A stretch of 64,000 nucleotides of DNA, taken from the NCBI RefSeq assembly GCF_028682175.1, contig NZ_JANHKS010000001.1:62001-126000 (forward strand). The letters are read 5' to 3'. The DNA is from Pseudomonas putida (lineage in GTDB: Bacteria; Pseudomonadota; Gammaproteobacteria; Pseudomonadales; Pseudomonadaceae). The notes beneath the pieces were generated by a model. The model saw only the letters and a list, made by a program, of their open reading frames with translations, was not told the DNA's origin and did no database searches. This document shows positions 53,951 to 63,637 of the stretch, in pieces (position 1 is the first letter of the stretch; each line of letters starts with the position of its first letter). The position numbers and the translations under genes are program-made.

Positions 53951-53973
53951 TGTAAGTTATATGTTGTCTTACA
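53951..53973. promoter_or_regulatory. Predicted TetR operator before hydantoinase operon
   Basis: TGTAAGTTA-tatgt-TGTCTTACA. The right half is identical to the halves at 55579-55601 and nearly so to 57127-57149; the left half matches in six of nine bases. Confidence 0.7.
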
Positions 53974-54007
53974 GGCAGTCAAGCATCGTTACCTGATCTT
54001 GATCGCT

Positions 54008-54035
54008 CTCAGCGCCTTAACAGGTCAGCGCTGAG
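54008..54035 (-). terminator. Possible terminator hairpin after SDR operon
   Basis: CTCAGCGC and GCGCTGAG form an 8-bp stem with a 12-base loop, 15 bp after the SDR stop. There is no clear T-run, so termination is uncertain. Confidence 0.4.
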
Positions 54036-54050
54036 TGACCATCACCTGAG

Positions 54051-54812
54051 TCATCGGCCTTGGGTTTTGACCATCCGAGCGCCACCCACTGCCTGCGCAG
54101 TGGGAAAAACCTCAAGGCGAGAGACGTCGACCTGCTCGGGCAGACTGAGCGCCGCCACAACCAAGGTTGCGATATCAGCAGGCATGATCGACTCATATCC
54201 CTCGTACAACTCTGCACCCGCCGCCTGCATCCCCATTGCCTCCTTATACAACTGAGTTTGCACTCGGCCAGGGGCGATCTCAGTAACCCGGACGCCGCTA
54301 CCTAACAGGTCGCAGCGCAATGCGTCGCAGAACAGGCTGATACCGGCCTTGGAAGCGCCGTAGACCGAAGCCCCCGGATGAGGGGCACGCCCAGCACTTG
54401 ACCCTATAAAGAACAGATGACCATGACCGCGCCTGATCATGCCTGGAAGTACGTGACGAGCCAGATGCAACGGCGCCTTGAGATTGATATCCAGCATATT
54501 GCCTATTTCAGCTGGATCTATCTCCTGAAAGGGAGCGCGTGATGTCAGCACACCTGCGTTATTCACAAGCACATCAACCGGATGCTCGCTCAGAATCTGA
54601 GCAACTACCTCGGTCTGCCGCACATCCGCCTCAACAACCGTTACACCCGGCTCAACGCGAAGCTCCGCCAATGCCGGCAAGCTTCGACCAACCGCCACGA
54701 CCTGCAGGCCAGCATCGCGCAAAGCCAAGACAATGGCCCTACCGATTCCGCTAGTCGCGCCGGTAACCATCGCTCGACGGTAATTTGCCGATATCGCCAA
54801 AGTCTCAAGCAT
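54051..54812 (-). CDS. Short-chain dehydrogenase/reductase
   Basis: This 253-residue classical SDR has [10 protein letters not shown] (about 17-26), VNNAGV (about 83), catalytic Ser in IGSSAG (about 138) and Tyr-x3-Lys in YGASKAG (about 151-157). ATG 54812 follows a G-run and overlaps the preceding SDR by eight bases. It probably oxidises a secondary alcohol or reduces a ketone of the imported compound. The substrate is unknown. Confidence 0.92.
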   Translation of the reverse strand: MLETLAISANYRRAMVTGATSGIGRAIVLALRDAGLQVVAVGRSLPALAELRVEPGVTVVEADVRQTEVVAQILSEHPVDVLVNNAGVLTSRAPFQEIDPAEIGNMLDINLKAPLHLARHVLPGMIRRGHGHLFFIGSSAGRAPHPGASVYGASKAGISLFCDALRCDLLGSGVRVTEIAPGRVQTQLYKEAMGMQAAGAELYEGYESIMPADIATLVVAALSLPEQVDVSRLEVFPTAQAVGGARMVKTQGR

Positions 54813-55554
54813 AGATATACCCCCCGGAAACAATCACATTTTCACCCGTGGCGTAACTATTACGGCTGCTGCCCATCATGACGATCCATTCGGCAATCTC
54901 CGTAGGCTCAGCGGCGCGCCCTAACGGGTTCGCTGCAGCCAATTCGCCAAGGAAGCCCAGTTGCTTCGCGCGCTCCGTAGCAAAACCTGCAGGCGCGACG
55001 GAATTCACCAGAATCTGGTCTTTGGCGCAGGCATGGGCAAAAGATTTGGTAAGACTAACCACAGCAGCCTTTGTGGCGGCGTAATGGGCGTTTTGTGGAT
55101 GAGCTTTGAAGGCATCGACCGATGTCACATTGACTATGCGACCAGTAACTGCGGGGGCTGCGACGAAAGGCTGCATGTGCTTCACCGCTGCGACCATCAT
55201 GTGGTACGTACCTTTGATGTTGACAGCGTTTTCCAAATCCCACTCTTCGTCAGTGATGTCGAAGATGTCCTTACGCGGGTAGATGGCAGCACTATTAACC
55301 AAGCAATGTACCCGCCCCACCACTTCCACAATCTGCTCGAAAGCCCTATGAGCGGACGCTTGCCTGGAGATGTCGCCAGCGGCGGTCGCAACCTCGCAAC
55401 CCTCAGCCCGGAGCATGTCGGCCGCAGACGCCATCAATTGCTCGTTTCGATCAATGATGCCGATCTTAGTGACGCCGCGCTTGATCATCAGCTTGGCGGT
55501 TTCCAAGCCTAGACCCGAAGCGCCACCGACGATTACGACCGTTTGCCCTTCCAT
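54805..55554 (-). CDS. Short-chain dehydrogenase/reductase
   Basis: This 249-residue classical SDR has [10 protein letters not shown] (about 10), LVNSAA (about 86), Ser in VTSVDA (about 139) and YAATKAA (about 153). ATG 55554 with GGAGG seven bases upstream is preferred over the upstream GTG. It is the first gene of an SDR pair, 25 bp from a predicted TetR operator, so repression by the nearby TetR protein is likely. Confidence 0.92.
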   Translation of the reverse strand: MEGQTVVIVGGASGLGLETAKLMIKRGVTKIGIIDRNEQLMASAADMLRAEGCEVATAAGDISRQASAHRAFEQIVEVVGRVHCLVNSAAIYPRKDIFDITDEEWDLENAVNIKGTYHMMVAAVKHMQPFVAAPAVTGRIVNVTSVDAFKAHPQNAHYAATKAAVVSLTKSFAHACAKDQILVNSVAPAGFATERAKQLGFLGELAAANPLGRAAEPTEIAEWIVMMGSSRNSYATGENVIVSGGYIYA

Positions 55555-55578
55555 AAACACCTCCGCTATTAGTCTTTA

Positions 55579-55601
55579 CGTAAGATGCCTGTTGTCTTAC
55601 A
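55579..55601. promoter_or_regulatory. Predicted TetR operator before SDR pair
   Basis: CGTAAGATG-cctgt-TGTCTTACA, the same 9-5-9 layout as the sites before the TetR gene and hyuA. Confidence 0.75.
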
Positions 55602-55981
55602 TTTGGTCAAACTGGATTACTCAGCTGAACCCCTTAATCCTCCGTTTGCACAAAAAACCATGCGCGCCGCCACCACGACCATTGGGTGGTTTGGGCAAAG
55701 CATAGGGTGATACGGTGAGAGCTGAGCTACACGGGGCTGGAGCCGTACTCCGACCTCCCCCGAGATGCGTCCCCACACGCGCATAACGATGTCGCGGGCT
55801 ACCTGACAGCCCGGAAAATCGTGGTCAGTGGGCGACCGAACTTCAACCCTAGAGCGTCATAGTGTTCGGTCAACGCACCAAAAATTCACGTATGTGGTAG
55901 CTTCGCTGGCCCGAAAGGCATGGCGCTTCACCCTATTCTGAAGTGGCGCCGGCCATCGAAGCTATCAAATAGGAACGCATT
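55602..55981. other. 380-bp divergent region
   Basis: This lies between the SDR pair and the XRE gene and holds their promoters. No gene, RNA or repeat was seen beyond the TetR operator at its left edge. Confidence 0.4.
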
Positions 55982-56386
55982 ATGACGCTCAAAACCGCCA
56001 TAGCTGCCGTACTTAAGGCAACACGAAAGGCTCGCGGGCTATCCCAGAACAATCTGGCGCAGGTCAGCAGCCGAACCTACATTTCAAAGCTTGAGCGTGG
56101 GCAAAGCAGCCCAACCCTCGAAATGATGTCAACGTTGAGCTCTCCGCTTGGTATGAGTCCACTCGCCTTGGTCACCCTCACCCTGGCCGCAGAAGCTGGA
56201 CAGTCAATCATGTCGTTGATTAAGACCGCTGAGAGTGAATTAGTCGCACTCAAGGAGGCAGGTATTTTCAATGAACTACAAATCGAGCTTGCCGAACCTG
56301 AGCCTTGGGCGCGCCCCATAATGGCGACCAAGAGTCGACCTCCTGCGAAAGCTTCCCAGCAAACTGAGTTCCGCTTTACCGACTAA
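55982..56386 (+). CDS. XRE-family regulator, paralogue of 28449-28847
   Basis: This 134-residue regulator has an N-terminal HTH (RKARGLSQNNLAQ...TYISKLERGQSSPTLEM) almost identical to that of the regulator at 28449 and a divergent tail. ATG 55982 follows AGGAACG. It lies between the SDR pair and the TetR gene. Its target may be the chemoreceptor or SDR genes, but no operator is evident. Confidence 0.88.
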   Translation: MTLKTAIAAVLKATRKARGLSQNNLAQVSSRTYISKLERGQSSPTLEMMSTLSSPLGMSPLALVTLTLAAEAGQSIMSLIKTAESELVALKEAGIFNELQIELAEPEPWARPIMATKSRPPAKASQQTEFRFTD

Positions 56387-56459
56387 CGATGCCATCCGCT
56401 ATTCCGGAAAGCCTAAACGCACAACGAACCCAAGCAAAGTTTGCCTATAAGGATTCGGC

Positions 56460-57080
56460 TTAATGTGGCTGAGGCCTCAGGAAAGACCGGTCTGAAAGGA
56501 TGATGCCCAATGCAAATCGTTCAAGCAGGTCGGGCGTAGCTTCACTTTGGGGGGAGGAGCGAATGTAGTAGGACTGACTCAGCATCATTCCGATGATCGC
56601 TTCAGCAGCAGGTCGTACCGTCGACGCTTGGCAGCCGGAAGCCGAATGAATTCGCGATACGATGTCGATCAACAGCTTCAGATACTCATCTTTCAGGGCG
56701 TCAACCTTCGCTCTTTGAAGCTCAGTAAGGTTCAAATGCTCTCTAAGCATCAGTGTGACCCTGTGCCCCGCTCCGCCCTGAAAATCAGAGAATGCTCTCA
56801 CGAACTTGCGCAACCGCTCCGTGGCCGCAGGGGTGTATTTCAATCTGCGCCTGGTCAGGAAAAGCAAATCCGACCAAGTGGCCTCAATCAGCTCATACAA
56901 CAAGGTTTGCTTACTTTCAAAATGGTTGTAGAGAGCTCCAGTGGTCAGCCCGACGTGTACCGCCAAATCTCGCAGTCCTATGGCTTGATACCCATGCAGA
57001 GCAAAAAGCTCGATGGCACCGTCCAGCACCCGATCTCTGGGTGTGGAGGCCGCTGTTGTCACACACGTATCAAGAGGCAT
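56460..57080 (-). CDS. TetR-family repressor
   Basis: This roughly 206-residue regulator has an N-terminal HTH (RVLDGAIELFALHGYQAIGLRDLAVHVGLTTGALYNHFESKQTLLYELI, about 16-60) and a helical ligand domain. ATG 57080 is chosen; ATG 57113 is an alternative. A near-perfect 23-bp palindrome lies just upstream, and related palindromes precede the SDR pair and hyuA, pointing to autoregulation and control of the catabolic operons. Confidence 0.9.
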   Translation of the reverse strand: MPLDTCVTTAASTPRDRVLDGAIELFALHGYQAIGLRDLAVHVGLTTGALYNHFESKQTLLYELIEATWSDLLFLTRRRLKYTPAATERLRKFVRAFSDFQGGAGHRVTLMLREHLNLTELQRAKVDALKDEYLKLLIDIVSRIHSASGCQASTVRPAAEAIIGMMLSQSYYIRSSPQSEATPDLLERFALGIILSDRSFLRPQPH

Positions 57081-57126
57081 AAGCAATATACTTCGGCAGC
57101 GAAAACCCGTCATTGGGCCATCGAAA

Positions 57127-57149
57127 TGTAAGACAACTGCTGTCTTATA
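57127..57149. promoter_or_regulatory. Predicted TetR autoregulatory operator
   Basis: TGTAAGACA-actgc-TGTCTTATA, the most symmetric of the three 23-bp sites, lies directly upstream of the TetR gene. A shorter variant, GTAAG-gtgt-CTTAC, lies at 57345-57358 before the chemoreceptor gene. Confidence 0.78.
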
Positions 57150-57344
57150 GTAAAGCTTTGTGTTTCTGATAACGATGCCTAAGCCCACCACCTGACGGAA
57201 GGCAGGAAAGACGACATGATACGCGCACCAAAGCCCAGCAAAATATAGAAAAATGCCCACATATGGTGCTTGGGATGAGGCTCATACCCTCGCCCTCACT
57301 CGTCTCATCAACTCCAATCGAATAGCGCACTGCTCGACTTAGAT

Positions 57345-57358
57345 GTAAGGTGTCTTAC
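57345..57358. promoter_or_regulatory. Short inverted repeat before chemoreceptor gene
   Basis: GTAAG-GTGT-CTTAC uses the same half-site words as the TetR operators, but with a 4-base instead of 11-base spacing. It may be a half-site or a chance match. Confidence 0.35.
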
Positions 57359-57441
57359 GACTTACCTTGCCCTACGCTTTCGCTTTTGGCGGGCACTACC
57401 ATAACAACTCCCCCTAGGCTTAGAGACCCAGTGAGCACCGT

Positions 57442-59556
57442 ATGAAATTGTCGCTGTCGATTCGGTCAAAGATCATTCTTCTATCCAGCCTATGCCTCGC
57501 GGCCACAGCCTGTGCAGTTGTAGCGATCAACCTGTATGAAACTCATCAGGGCAATGTGCTCGTGAATACCACCAGCGAACAAATGCTCAGCAACGGAGCT
57601 CGCTCGACGCTTGAGGCGAAGGCAGGCGAGCGAAGCCTTGCACTCCAGCAAACCTTTAGCGACATCCTGATCTTGGCCAAAACGATCGCTCGCCAAAGTG
57701 AGAACCAACGCAACGCCTGGGTAGCCAGGCACACTTCCCCTGCCGCACTGAGGGAGGACATCAATCAATCCGTGAAGAGTGCCTACTTTGACACCCCACG
57801 CATTCAGGGTATTGGCGTCGCGTTTGAGCCGAATGCCTTGGACTCAAAAGATACCGAATTTACTGGTGACCTTGAACACGGAAGCAATAAAACTGGTCGT
57901 TTCTCAACGTATTGGAGCCGTTTCGGTGGAAGTGACTTGCACTCCACCATTGAGGAGGAGAGCTTTTCGGACGTTTCCACCGGGCCCACCGGAGAGCCAT
58001 ATAACAGTTGGTACACATGCCCGTTGGCCACAAGCCATGCATGCCTAAAAGAGCCGTATACTGACAGCATTAACGGTGAGCGAACCTTACTCACCACCCT
58101 ATCAGTGCCCATTCTGGCAAGTGGAAAGCCTATAGGCGTCGTATCAGTTGATCTAACGCTCAGCACGCTCCAAGCAGAGGCGATTAAAGCCCAGTCCCAG
58201 CTCTTCGGAGGTCAGGCGAGATTGTCCATCTTCTCACCTGGTGGAGTCGTAGCTGCAGACAGTGGAGCGCCTGCAGCGGTTGGATCGAAAGTGAATGAGG
58301 CTGATCTCACTACCTCCTTGCTGATAGCCTCAACGACCACAGATCAAAAAGAAATTCGAGCGCTGCTTCCAATCATCCCGTTCGAGGGCGCCGCCCCTTG
58401 GAAGGTAGTAATTACCGTTCCAAAAGAAGTGCTGTTGGCCGACGTGATAGTTATGCAGGAAAAACTCGCAAACCATCAAGCACGCGCCACTATAGGTGCC
58501 GTAGGGGTGGCCTCAGGAGCTGCGCTTTTGGGACTGGCGCTGACTTGGCTCGCGGCATCAGGCATAACCCGCCCCATCAATACCCTAGCGCGAATGCTCA
58601 ATGATATCGCCAGTGGAGAGGGAGACCTGACACGCCGCTTAAGCTATTTAAAAAATGACGAGCTCGGCGACTTGGCAAAAGGTTTCAATAGCTTCCTCGA
58701 CAAATTACAACCTACGGTCGCACAGATAAAGCAAAGCATTGGAAGGGCCAGGATCACCGCTGATCAATCCTCCTCTATTGCTCGTCAAACCAGTGACGGC
58801 ATGCACATTCAATTCCGAGAAATCGAGCAAGTCGCTACAGCGTCCAACGAGATGAGTGCCACCGCTCTCGATGTTGCAAATAGCGCATCCAATGCAGCAT
58901 CTGCAGCACAGGGCGCCGACCATGCGACTGAAGAAGGAATGGAAATTATCGTCAGCAGTGGTAAGGACATCCATGAGCTCGCAGAAGAAGTGACCAAGGC
59001 GATGCAAGAGGTTGAGGCATTGGCACACAACAGCGAACAGATTGGAAGCGTACTTGAAGTCATTCGAACCATCGCCCAACAGACCAACCTCCTGGCTCTA
59101 AATGCAGCCATCGAAGCAGCCCGCGCTGGTGATAGTGGACGAGGGTTTGCGGTGGTTGCGGACGAAGTGCGCAGGCTAGCTGGCCGCACCCAAGAATCGG
59201 TGGAAGAAATTCGAGTTGTTATCGAGCGCTTACAGGAGAGCACAGCGACCGTGGTGGAGACGATGCAGAGGAGCCAAAGTAAAGCATTGGCGAATGCAAA
59301 GAACACTAGCCAAGCATCAATGGCGTTGAGCCGAATAACGGACGCGGTTTCAGTCATAAGCGACATGACTCTTCAGATTGCCAGCGCAGCCGAAGAGCAA
59401 AGCGCTGTGGCCGAAGAGGTGAATCGCAACGTGGCTGCAATCCGCCAGGTGACAGAATCACTGACTGGGCGAGCCACCGAGTCTGCAGACATCAGCAATC
59501 GACTAAGAATGCTGGCGGAAGAACAACAGGCGCTGACCGACCACTTTAAGGCTTAG
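57442..59556 (+). CDS. Methyl-accepting chemotaxis protein with Cache sensor
   Basis: This 704-residue chemoreceptor has a TM helix at about 8-30, a periplasmic double-Cache domain (about 35-335) containing a Cys pair in [11 protein letters not shown]2 at about 350-375, HAMP (about 375-430), and a signalling domain with the conserved hairpin tip ([25 protein letters not shown], about 537-561). The start at ATG 57442 has only a weak ribosome site. It probably senses the same compound the liv-hyu region degrades. It is separate from the TetR operon but shares its promoter region. Confidence 0.93.
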   Translation: MKLSLSIRSKIILLSSLCLAATACAVVAINLYETHQGNVLVNTTSEQMLSNGARSTLEAKAGERSLALQQTFSDILILAKTIARQSENQRNAWVARHTSPAALREDINQSVKSAYFDTPRIQGIGVAFEPNALDSKDTEFTGDLEHGSNKTGRFSTYWSRFGGSDLHSTIEEESFSDVSTGPTGEPYNSWYTCPLATSHACLKEPYTDSINGERTLLTTLSVPILASGKPIGVVSVDLTLSTLQAEAIKAQSQLFGGQARLSIFSPGGVVAADSGAPAAVGSKVNEADLTTSLLIASTTTDQKEIRALLPIIPFEGAAPWKVVITVPKEVLLADVIVMQEKLANHQARATIGAVGVASGAALLGLALTWLAASGITRPINTLARMLNDIASGEGDLTRRLSYLKNDELGDLAKGFNSFLDKLQPTVAQIKQSIGRARITADQSSSIARQTSDGMHIQFREIEQVATASNEMSATALDVANSASNAASAAQGADHATEEGMEIIVSSGKDIHELAEEVTKAMQEVEALAHNSEQIGSVLEVIRTIAQQTNLLALNAAIEAARAGDSGRGFAVVADEVRRLAGRTQESVEEIRVVIERLQESTATVVETMQRSQSKALANAKNTSQASMALSRITDAVSVISDMTLQIASAAEEQSAVAEEVNRNVAAIRQVTESLTGRATESADISNRLRMLAEEQQALTDHFKA

Positions 59557-59594
59557 GAATATCCCAGGGTAATGCGCCGCTGATATCAGTTGTT

Positions 59595-59607
59595 TGTTAT
59601 CATACAA
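59595..59607 (-). promoter_or_regulatory. Predicted GntR operator before the second gntR
   Basis: On the minus strand this reads TTGTATGATAACA, matching TTGTnnGATAACA. The surrounding TCAGTTGTTTG..ATCATAC resembles the site before the first gntR. Confidence 0.6.
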
Positions 59608-59662
59608 TTCATTGTAAATACCAAATTAACGCGAAAATATCGCATTTAGGAGCGGCAACCCT

Positions 59663-60388
59663 ATGGAAGCCACAGCTAACGCCCGCCGAGGCAACCTTGC
59701 AGAAACGGTAATTCGAGAACTGTCCAACCGAATTGACACGGGCGCCTATCGACCAGGTGAGAAATTGCCATCGGAGCTAGCGTTAGGCAAGGAATTCAAC
59801 GTCAGTCGCCCCGTAATTCGTGAAGCCGTAGCGTCGCTGCGCCTAGGCGGGCGCCTTGTTGCCCGGCAAGGCATCGGCGTGTTTGTGGTCGAACAAGACA
59901 CCAAGCGCATCGGATACGCGCTGAGCACCCCTGCAGGCGATGTCCGAGCGGCTGCTCAGGTTCTTGAGTTAAGGCTTGGGGTTGAGTTGGAGTCAGTGGC
60001 GCGCGCGGCGCAAAGGCGCTCCCCGACGAGTATTGCTGAAGTGACCGAAGCGTTTGATCGGTTCAATGCCCTGGATGGGAGTGATTTGGAAGCAGAAGTG
60101 AAAGCAGACTTTGACTTCCACATGGCCATCGCTCGTGCGACGAACAACCCCCACTTTACTCAGTTCATGGAAGCACTAGGCCCAGAGATAATTTCTGATC
60201 TGCAAATCAAGCACAGCCGAGCGAGCAAAAAAAATAGGAAGTCACACATCGAAAAAATCGAAAAGGAACATGCCGCGATCCTCACCGCAATTATGATCGG
60301 AGATGTTGATGCTGCCCGTGCAGCTCTGCGTAAACACCTCGACGAAAGCCTGCTTCGCTACCAGCGATTGGTAGGCAGCGATCAGTGA
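59663..60388 (+). CDS. GntR-family (FadR-type FCD) regulator, copy 2
   Basis: This 241-residue paralogue of the regulator at 42859 has the same HTH (KLPSELALGKEFNVSRPVIREAVASLRLGGRL) and FCD domain (DFDFHMAIARATNNPHF). ATG 59663 follows AGGAG. It is convergent with the second aldehyde dehydrogenase, as in copy 1, so the whole cassette was duplicated with its regulator. Cross-regulation is likely because the operators match. Confidence 0.93.
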   Translation: MEATANARRGNLAETVIRELSNRIDTGAYRPGEKLPSELALGKEFNVSRPVIREAVASLRLGGRLVARQGIGVFVVEQDTKRIGYALSTPAGDVRAAAQVLELRLGVELESVARAAQRRSPTSIAEVTEAFDRFNALDGSDLEAEVKADFDFHMAIARATNNPHFTQFMEALGPEIISDLQIKHSRASKKNRKSHIEKIEKEHAAILTAIMIGDVDAARAALRKHLDESLLRYQRLVGSDQ

Positions 60389-60406
60389 CCACTGCCAACC
60401 ACACTG

Positions 60407-61858
60407 TCAGGCTACGCCCAGGCAGACGTATTTGATTTCAACGTAGTCTTCTATGCCATAGCGTGAACCTTCGCGGCCCAAGCCGGATGCCTTGATACCA
60501 CCAAATGGCGCAACCTCTGTAGCCACGACACCAACGTTGACGCCAACCATTCCGTACTCGAGAGCCTTACTAACTCGCCACACTCGGCCAATATCCCGTG
60601 CAAATATGTAGCACGCGAGCCCGTAAGGAGTGTCATTGGCCGCCGCGATTACTTCCTCCTCTTCCTTGAAGCGGAATACCGGAGCCACTGGGCCAAAGAT
60701 TTCCTCACATGCCACGCGCATCCGAGGGGTCACATCCGACAGTAACGTCGGTTGATAGAATGCAGCACCCTGGGCATGGCGCTGGCCGCCCGTGAGCACT
60801 GTCGCCCCCTGCTGCTCGGCTTCTCGAACCATGGCATCGACATCGGACACGGCCTTGCTATCAATCATGGGGCCAACGACTGTCCCCGAGTCACTACCGT
60901 CCCCTACTTGAAGCTGCTCTATACGCTGTTTGAATTTCTCCAGAAAGGTATCGTATACCCCGTCCTGCACGTAGAAACGGTTGGCGCAAACACACGTTTG
61001 CCCTGCATTTCGGAACTTCGCAATCAGCGCCCCTTCCACTGCAGCATCCAGATCCGCATCGTCGAAGACTATGAAGGGAGCGTTGCCTCCCAACTCCATC
61101 GTGACTTTTTTTACGGTCGCGGCGCATTGTTCGAGCAGCTTTATGCCGATCGGAGTGGATCCTGTGAAGGAAAGCTTTCTAACGATCGGGCTCGACGTTA
61201 GCTCGCCACCAATGGCTCCAGCATCACCTGTAACGACATTCAAAACGCCGGGGGGGATACCTGCTTCCTCGGCGAGCACACACAATGCAAGAGCAGACAA
61301 CGGCGTCTGAGCTGCTGGCTTCAACACGAGCGTACAGCCCGCAGCCAATGCCGGAGCAGCTTTGCGCGTGATCATCGCCGCCGGGAAATTCCACGGCGTG
61401 ATAGCAGCGCATACACCAATCGGCTCCTTCGTGACCAGCAGGCTTCGACCTGGCGTTGGAGATGGGATGATGTCGCCGTACAGACGCTTCCCCTCCTCCG
61501 CATACCATTGGATGTATTGAGCCGCAAAGGAGATCTCACCGCGAGATTCGCTGAGTGGCTTCCCTTGCTCAGCAGTCATGATCTGAGCGAGATCCTCGAG
61601 GTTGTTCAGGATCAAGTGATACCACTTCATCAGTAGCATTCCACGCGCTTGCGCAGTCAGATCACGCCAGGCTGGGAGAGCTCTATTTGCGCATGCGATA
61701 GCTTGGCGAGTATGCATTGCACCTAAACGAGGAACCACGCCAAGCACAGTGCCGTTGGCAGGGTTGATGACATCAATCACGTCCCTGCTATCAGCGCCCA
61801 ACCACTCTCCTCCGATGTAACAAAGATTGCGTATAAGTTCTGGCTTTTTCAAATTCAT
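60407..61858 (-). CDS. NAD(P)-dependent succinate-semialdehyde-type dehydrogenase, copy 2
   Basis: This 483-residue paralogue of 43609-45060 has the same length, TPWNFPAAM, MELGGNAPF and GQTCVCANRF active-site blocks; the N-terminal quarter has diverged most. ATG 61858. It probably acts on a related semialdehyde. Confidence 0.93.
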   Translation of the reverse strand: MNLKKPELIRNLCYIGGEWLGADSRDVIDVINPANGTVLGVVPRLGAMHTRQAIACANRALPAWRDLTAQARGMLLMKWYHLILNNLEDLAQIMTAEQGKPLSESRGEISFAAQYIQWYAEEGKRLYGDIIPSPTPGRSLLVTKEPIGVCAAITPWNFPAAMITRKAAPALAAGCTLVLKPAAQTPLSALALCVLAEEAGIPPGVLNVVTGDAGAIGGELTSSPIVRKLSFTGSTPIGIKLLEQCAATVKKVTMELGGNAPFIVFDDADLDAAVEGALIAKFRNAGQTCVCANRFYVQDGVYDTFLEKFKQRIEQLQVGDGSDSGTVVGPMIDSKAVSDVDAMVREAEQQGATVLTGGQRHAQGAAFYQPTLLSDVTPRMRVACEEIFGPVAPVFRFKEEEEVIAAANDTPYGLACYIFARDIGRVWRVSKALEYGMVGVNVGVVATEVAPFGGIKASGLGREGSRYGIEDYVEIKYVCLGVA

Positions 61859-61883
61859 TGCTTGAGCTCGTCAACTTTTGACC

Positions 61884-61913
61884 AAAAAAAAGGTGGGCCA
61901 ACGAGGGCCCACC
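61884..61913 (-). terminator. Rho-independent terminator after second ThDP enzyme gene
   Basis: GGTGGGCC and GGCCCACC form an 8-bp stem with a 6-base loop, followed by eight T on the minus strand. It has the same position as the terminator at 45089-45118 but a different stem sequence, so the structure is conserved rather than the bases. Confidence 0.85.
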
Positions 61914-61925
61914 CCTACAAGGAAA

Positions 61926-63611
61926 TCAACGGGCGGCCATGGCCTTCTCGCGGATTTGGCTAAGTGTCATTTTCGGAGTGAGTGCCTCAGGATCGATTTG
62001 CACTTCAATCAGTGAAGGCTTGCCGCTTGCCTGACACCGAGCGAACGCATCAAAGAATTCGTCAGTGGCCGTGACTGTCTCGCCGTGCAGACCGAACGAC
62101 TTTGCAAAGGCAGCAAAATCTGGGTTACTCAGCTCCGTGCCCGCGATACGACCAGGGTAGTGACGCTCTTGGTGCATACGGATAGTCCCGTACATGCCAT
62201 TGTTCACGACCACGATAATGACGCGCGCGTCGTAGTGAGCGGCGGTAGCGAGCTCTTGCCCATTCATCAAAAAGCAACCGTCACCCGCAAACGCGACGAC
62301 TGTGCGTTCAGGGTAAGTCAGCTTGGCGGCTACTGCGGCGGGTACGCCATAACCCATTGAGCCATTGGTTGGGCCGAGCAGAGTGCGAAACTCACGATGC
62401 TGGTAGCCTCTGTGTACCCAAGCGGTGTAGTTGCCAGCGCCACAGGTCAGAATGCTGTCCTTGGGAAGCTTTTCATTGAGCCAGGCGATGACCTGACTCA
62501 TCTGAACCTTGCCCGGCGATGGCGGGCATTCAAAATTGCTACGGTACCCAACATTCAGTTCAATGACCCAGTCATTGAAAGCGCCAGGCTGCATTGCAGG
62601 CAGTTGGGCGGCCTGTTTTAGAAAACTGCCAGCCCCGGCGTTGATACCCAAGTCCGGTTGATAGACTCGACCGATCTCTTCGGCACTGGCATGTACATGC
62701 ACCAGCGTCTGCTTGGGAGTTGGGATGTCGAGAAGGGCATAGCCTCCCGTGGTCATCTCACCGAGGCGCGCACCCACCACAATCAGCAAGTCCGCCTCTT
62801 TTACGGCCTCAACCAGCACAGGGCCAGCAGCCAGCCCTAGATCGCCCGCGTACTGACGGTCAGCATTGTCATATAGATCCTGGCACCGGAACGAAGCAGC
62901 GACCGGCAGGTTTTGTTTGTAAGCAAAACGCTTGAGATCGGCGACCGCCTCAGCGTCCCATCCACCGCCCCCAGCAATCACCAATGGCTTGCGCGCCCTG
63001 GCCAGTAGCTTCTGCAACTGGTCGAGTGCTGCGGTTGAGGGAGCACCCTCAACACGAACCGCAGCGCGAGCATCAGGAACCTCTACCAGATCGGTGAGCA
63101 TGTCCTCGGGCAAAGCCACGACAACGGGGCCTGGGCGGCCATTCATTGCACGTTGGAAAGCTTGGTTTACGAGTTCAGGGATGCGCTTTGCATCGTCGAT
63201 TTGGACAACCCATTTGGCCATCTGCCCGAACATCCGACGATAATCGACCTCTTGGAACGCCTCACGCTCGATCTGATCACGCGCAACCTGCCCGATGAAA
63301 AGAATCATCGGTGTAGAGTCTTGGAAAGCCACGTGAACGCCGACAGAGGCGTTCGTGGCGCCTGGGCCGCGCGTTACGAGGCAGATACCAGGTTTCCCAG
63401 TCAGCTTGCCGTAGGCCTCCGCCATGTAAGCTGCACCGCCTTCTTGGCGGCAAACGATCAGATCGATTTCGTCCTGTACATCATGCAAGGCGTCGAGAAC
63501 AGCGAGATAACTCTCACCTGGGACGCAGAAAGCTCGTTCAACGCCATTTACGCGCAGTGCATCGACCAACACTTGGCCGCCGCTGCGCTTGTCTTTGGAT
63601 GGATTACTCAT
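61926..63611 (-). CDS. ThDP-dependent acetolactate-synthase-like enzyme, copy 2
   Basis: This 561-residue paralogue of 45129-46817 shares the catalytic Glu region (CRQEGGAAYMAEAYGK) and the GDG...NN cofactor motif. ATG 63611 follows GGAGAAACACAA; a longer upstream frame is not supported. It is preceded by the second FAD oxidoreductase gene, the same order as copy 1. Confidence 0.9.
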   Translation of the reverse strand: MSNPSKDKRSGGQVLVDALRVNGVERAFCVPGESYLAVLDALHDVQDEIDLIVCRQEGGAAYMAEAYGKLTGKPGICLVTRGPGATNASVGVHVAFQDSTPMILFIGQVARDQIEREAFQEVDYRRMFGQMAKWVVQIDDAKRIPELVNQAFQRAMNGRPGPVVVALPEDMLTDLVEVPDARAAVRVEGAPSTAALDQLQKLLARARKPLVIAGGGGWDAEAVADLKRFAYKQNLPVAASFRCQDLYDNADRQYAGDLGLAAGPVLVEAVKEADLLIVVGARLGEMTTGGYALLDIPTPKQTLVHVHASAEEIGRVYQPDLGINAGAGSFLKQAAQLPAMQPGAFNDWVIELNVGYRSNFECPPSPGKVQMSQVIAWLNEKLPKDSILTCGAGNYTAWVHRGYQHREFRTLLGPTNGSMGYGVPAAVAAKLTYPERTVVAFAGDGCFLMNGQELATAAHYDARVIIVVVNNGMYGTIRMHQERHYPGRIAGTELSNPDFAAFAKSFGLHGETVTATDEFFDAFARCQASGKPSLIEVQIDPEALTPKMTLSQIREKAMAAR

Positions 63612-63637
63612 TTGTGTTTCTCCACAAGCCGCAACGG

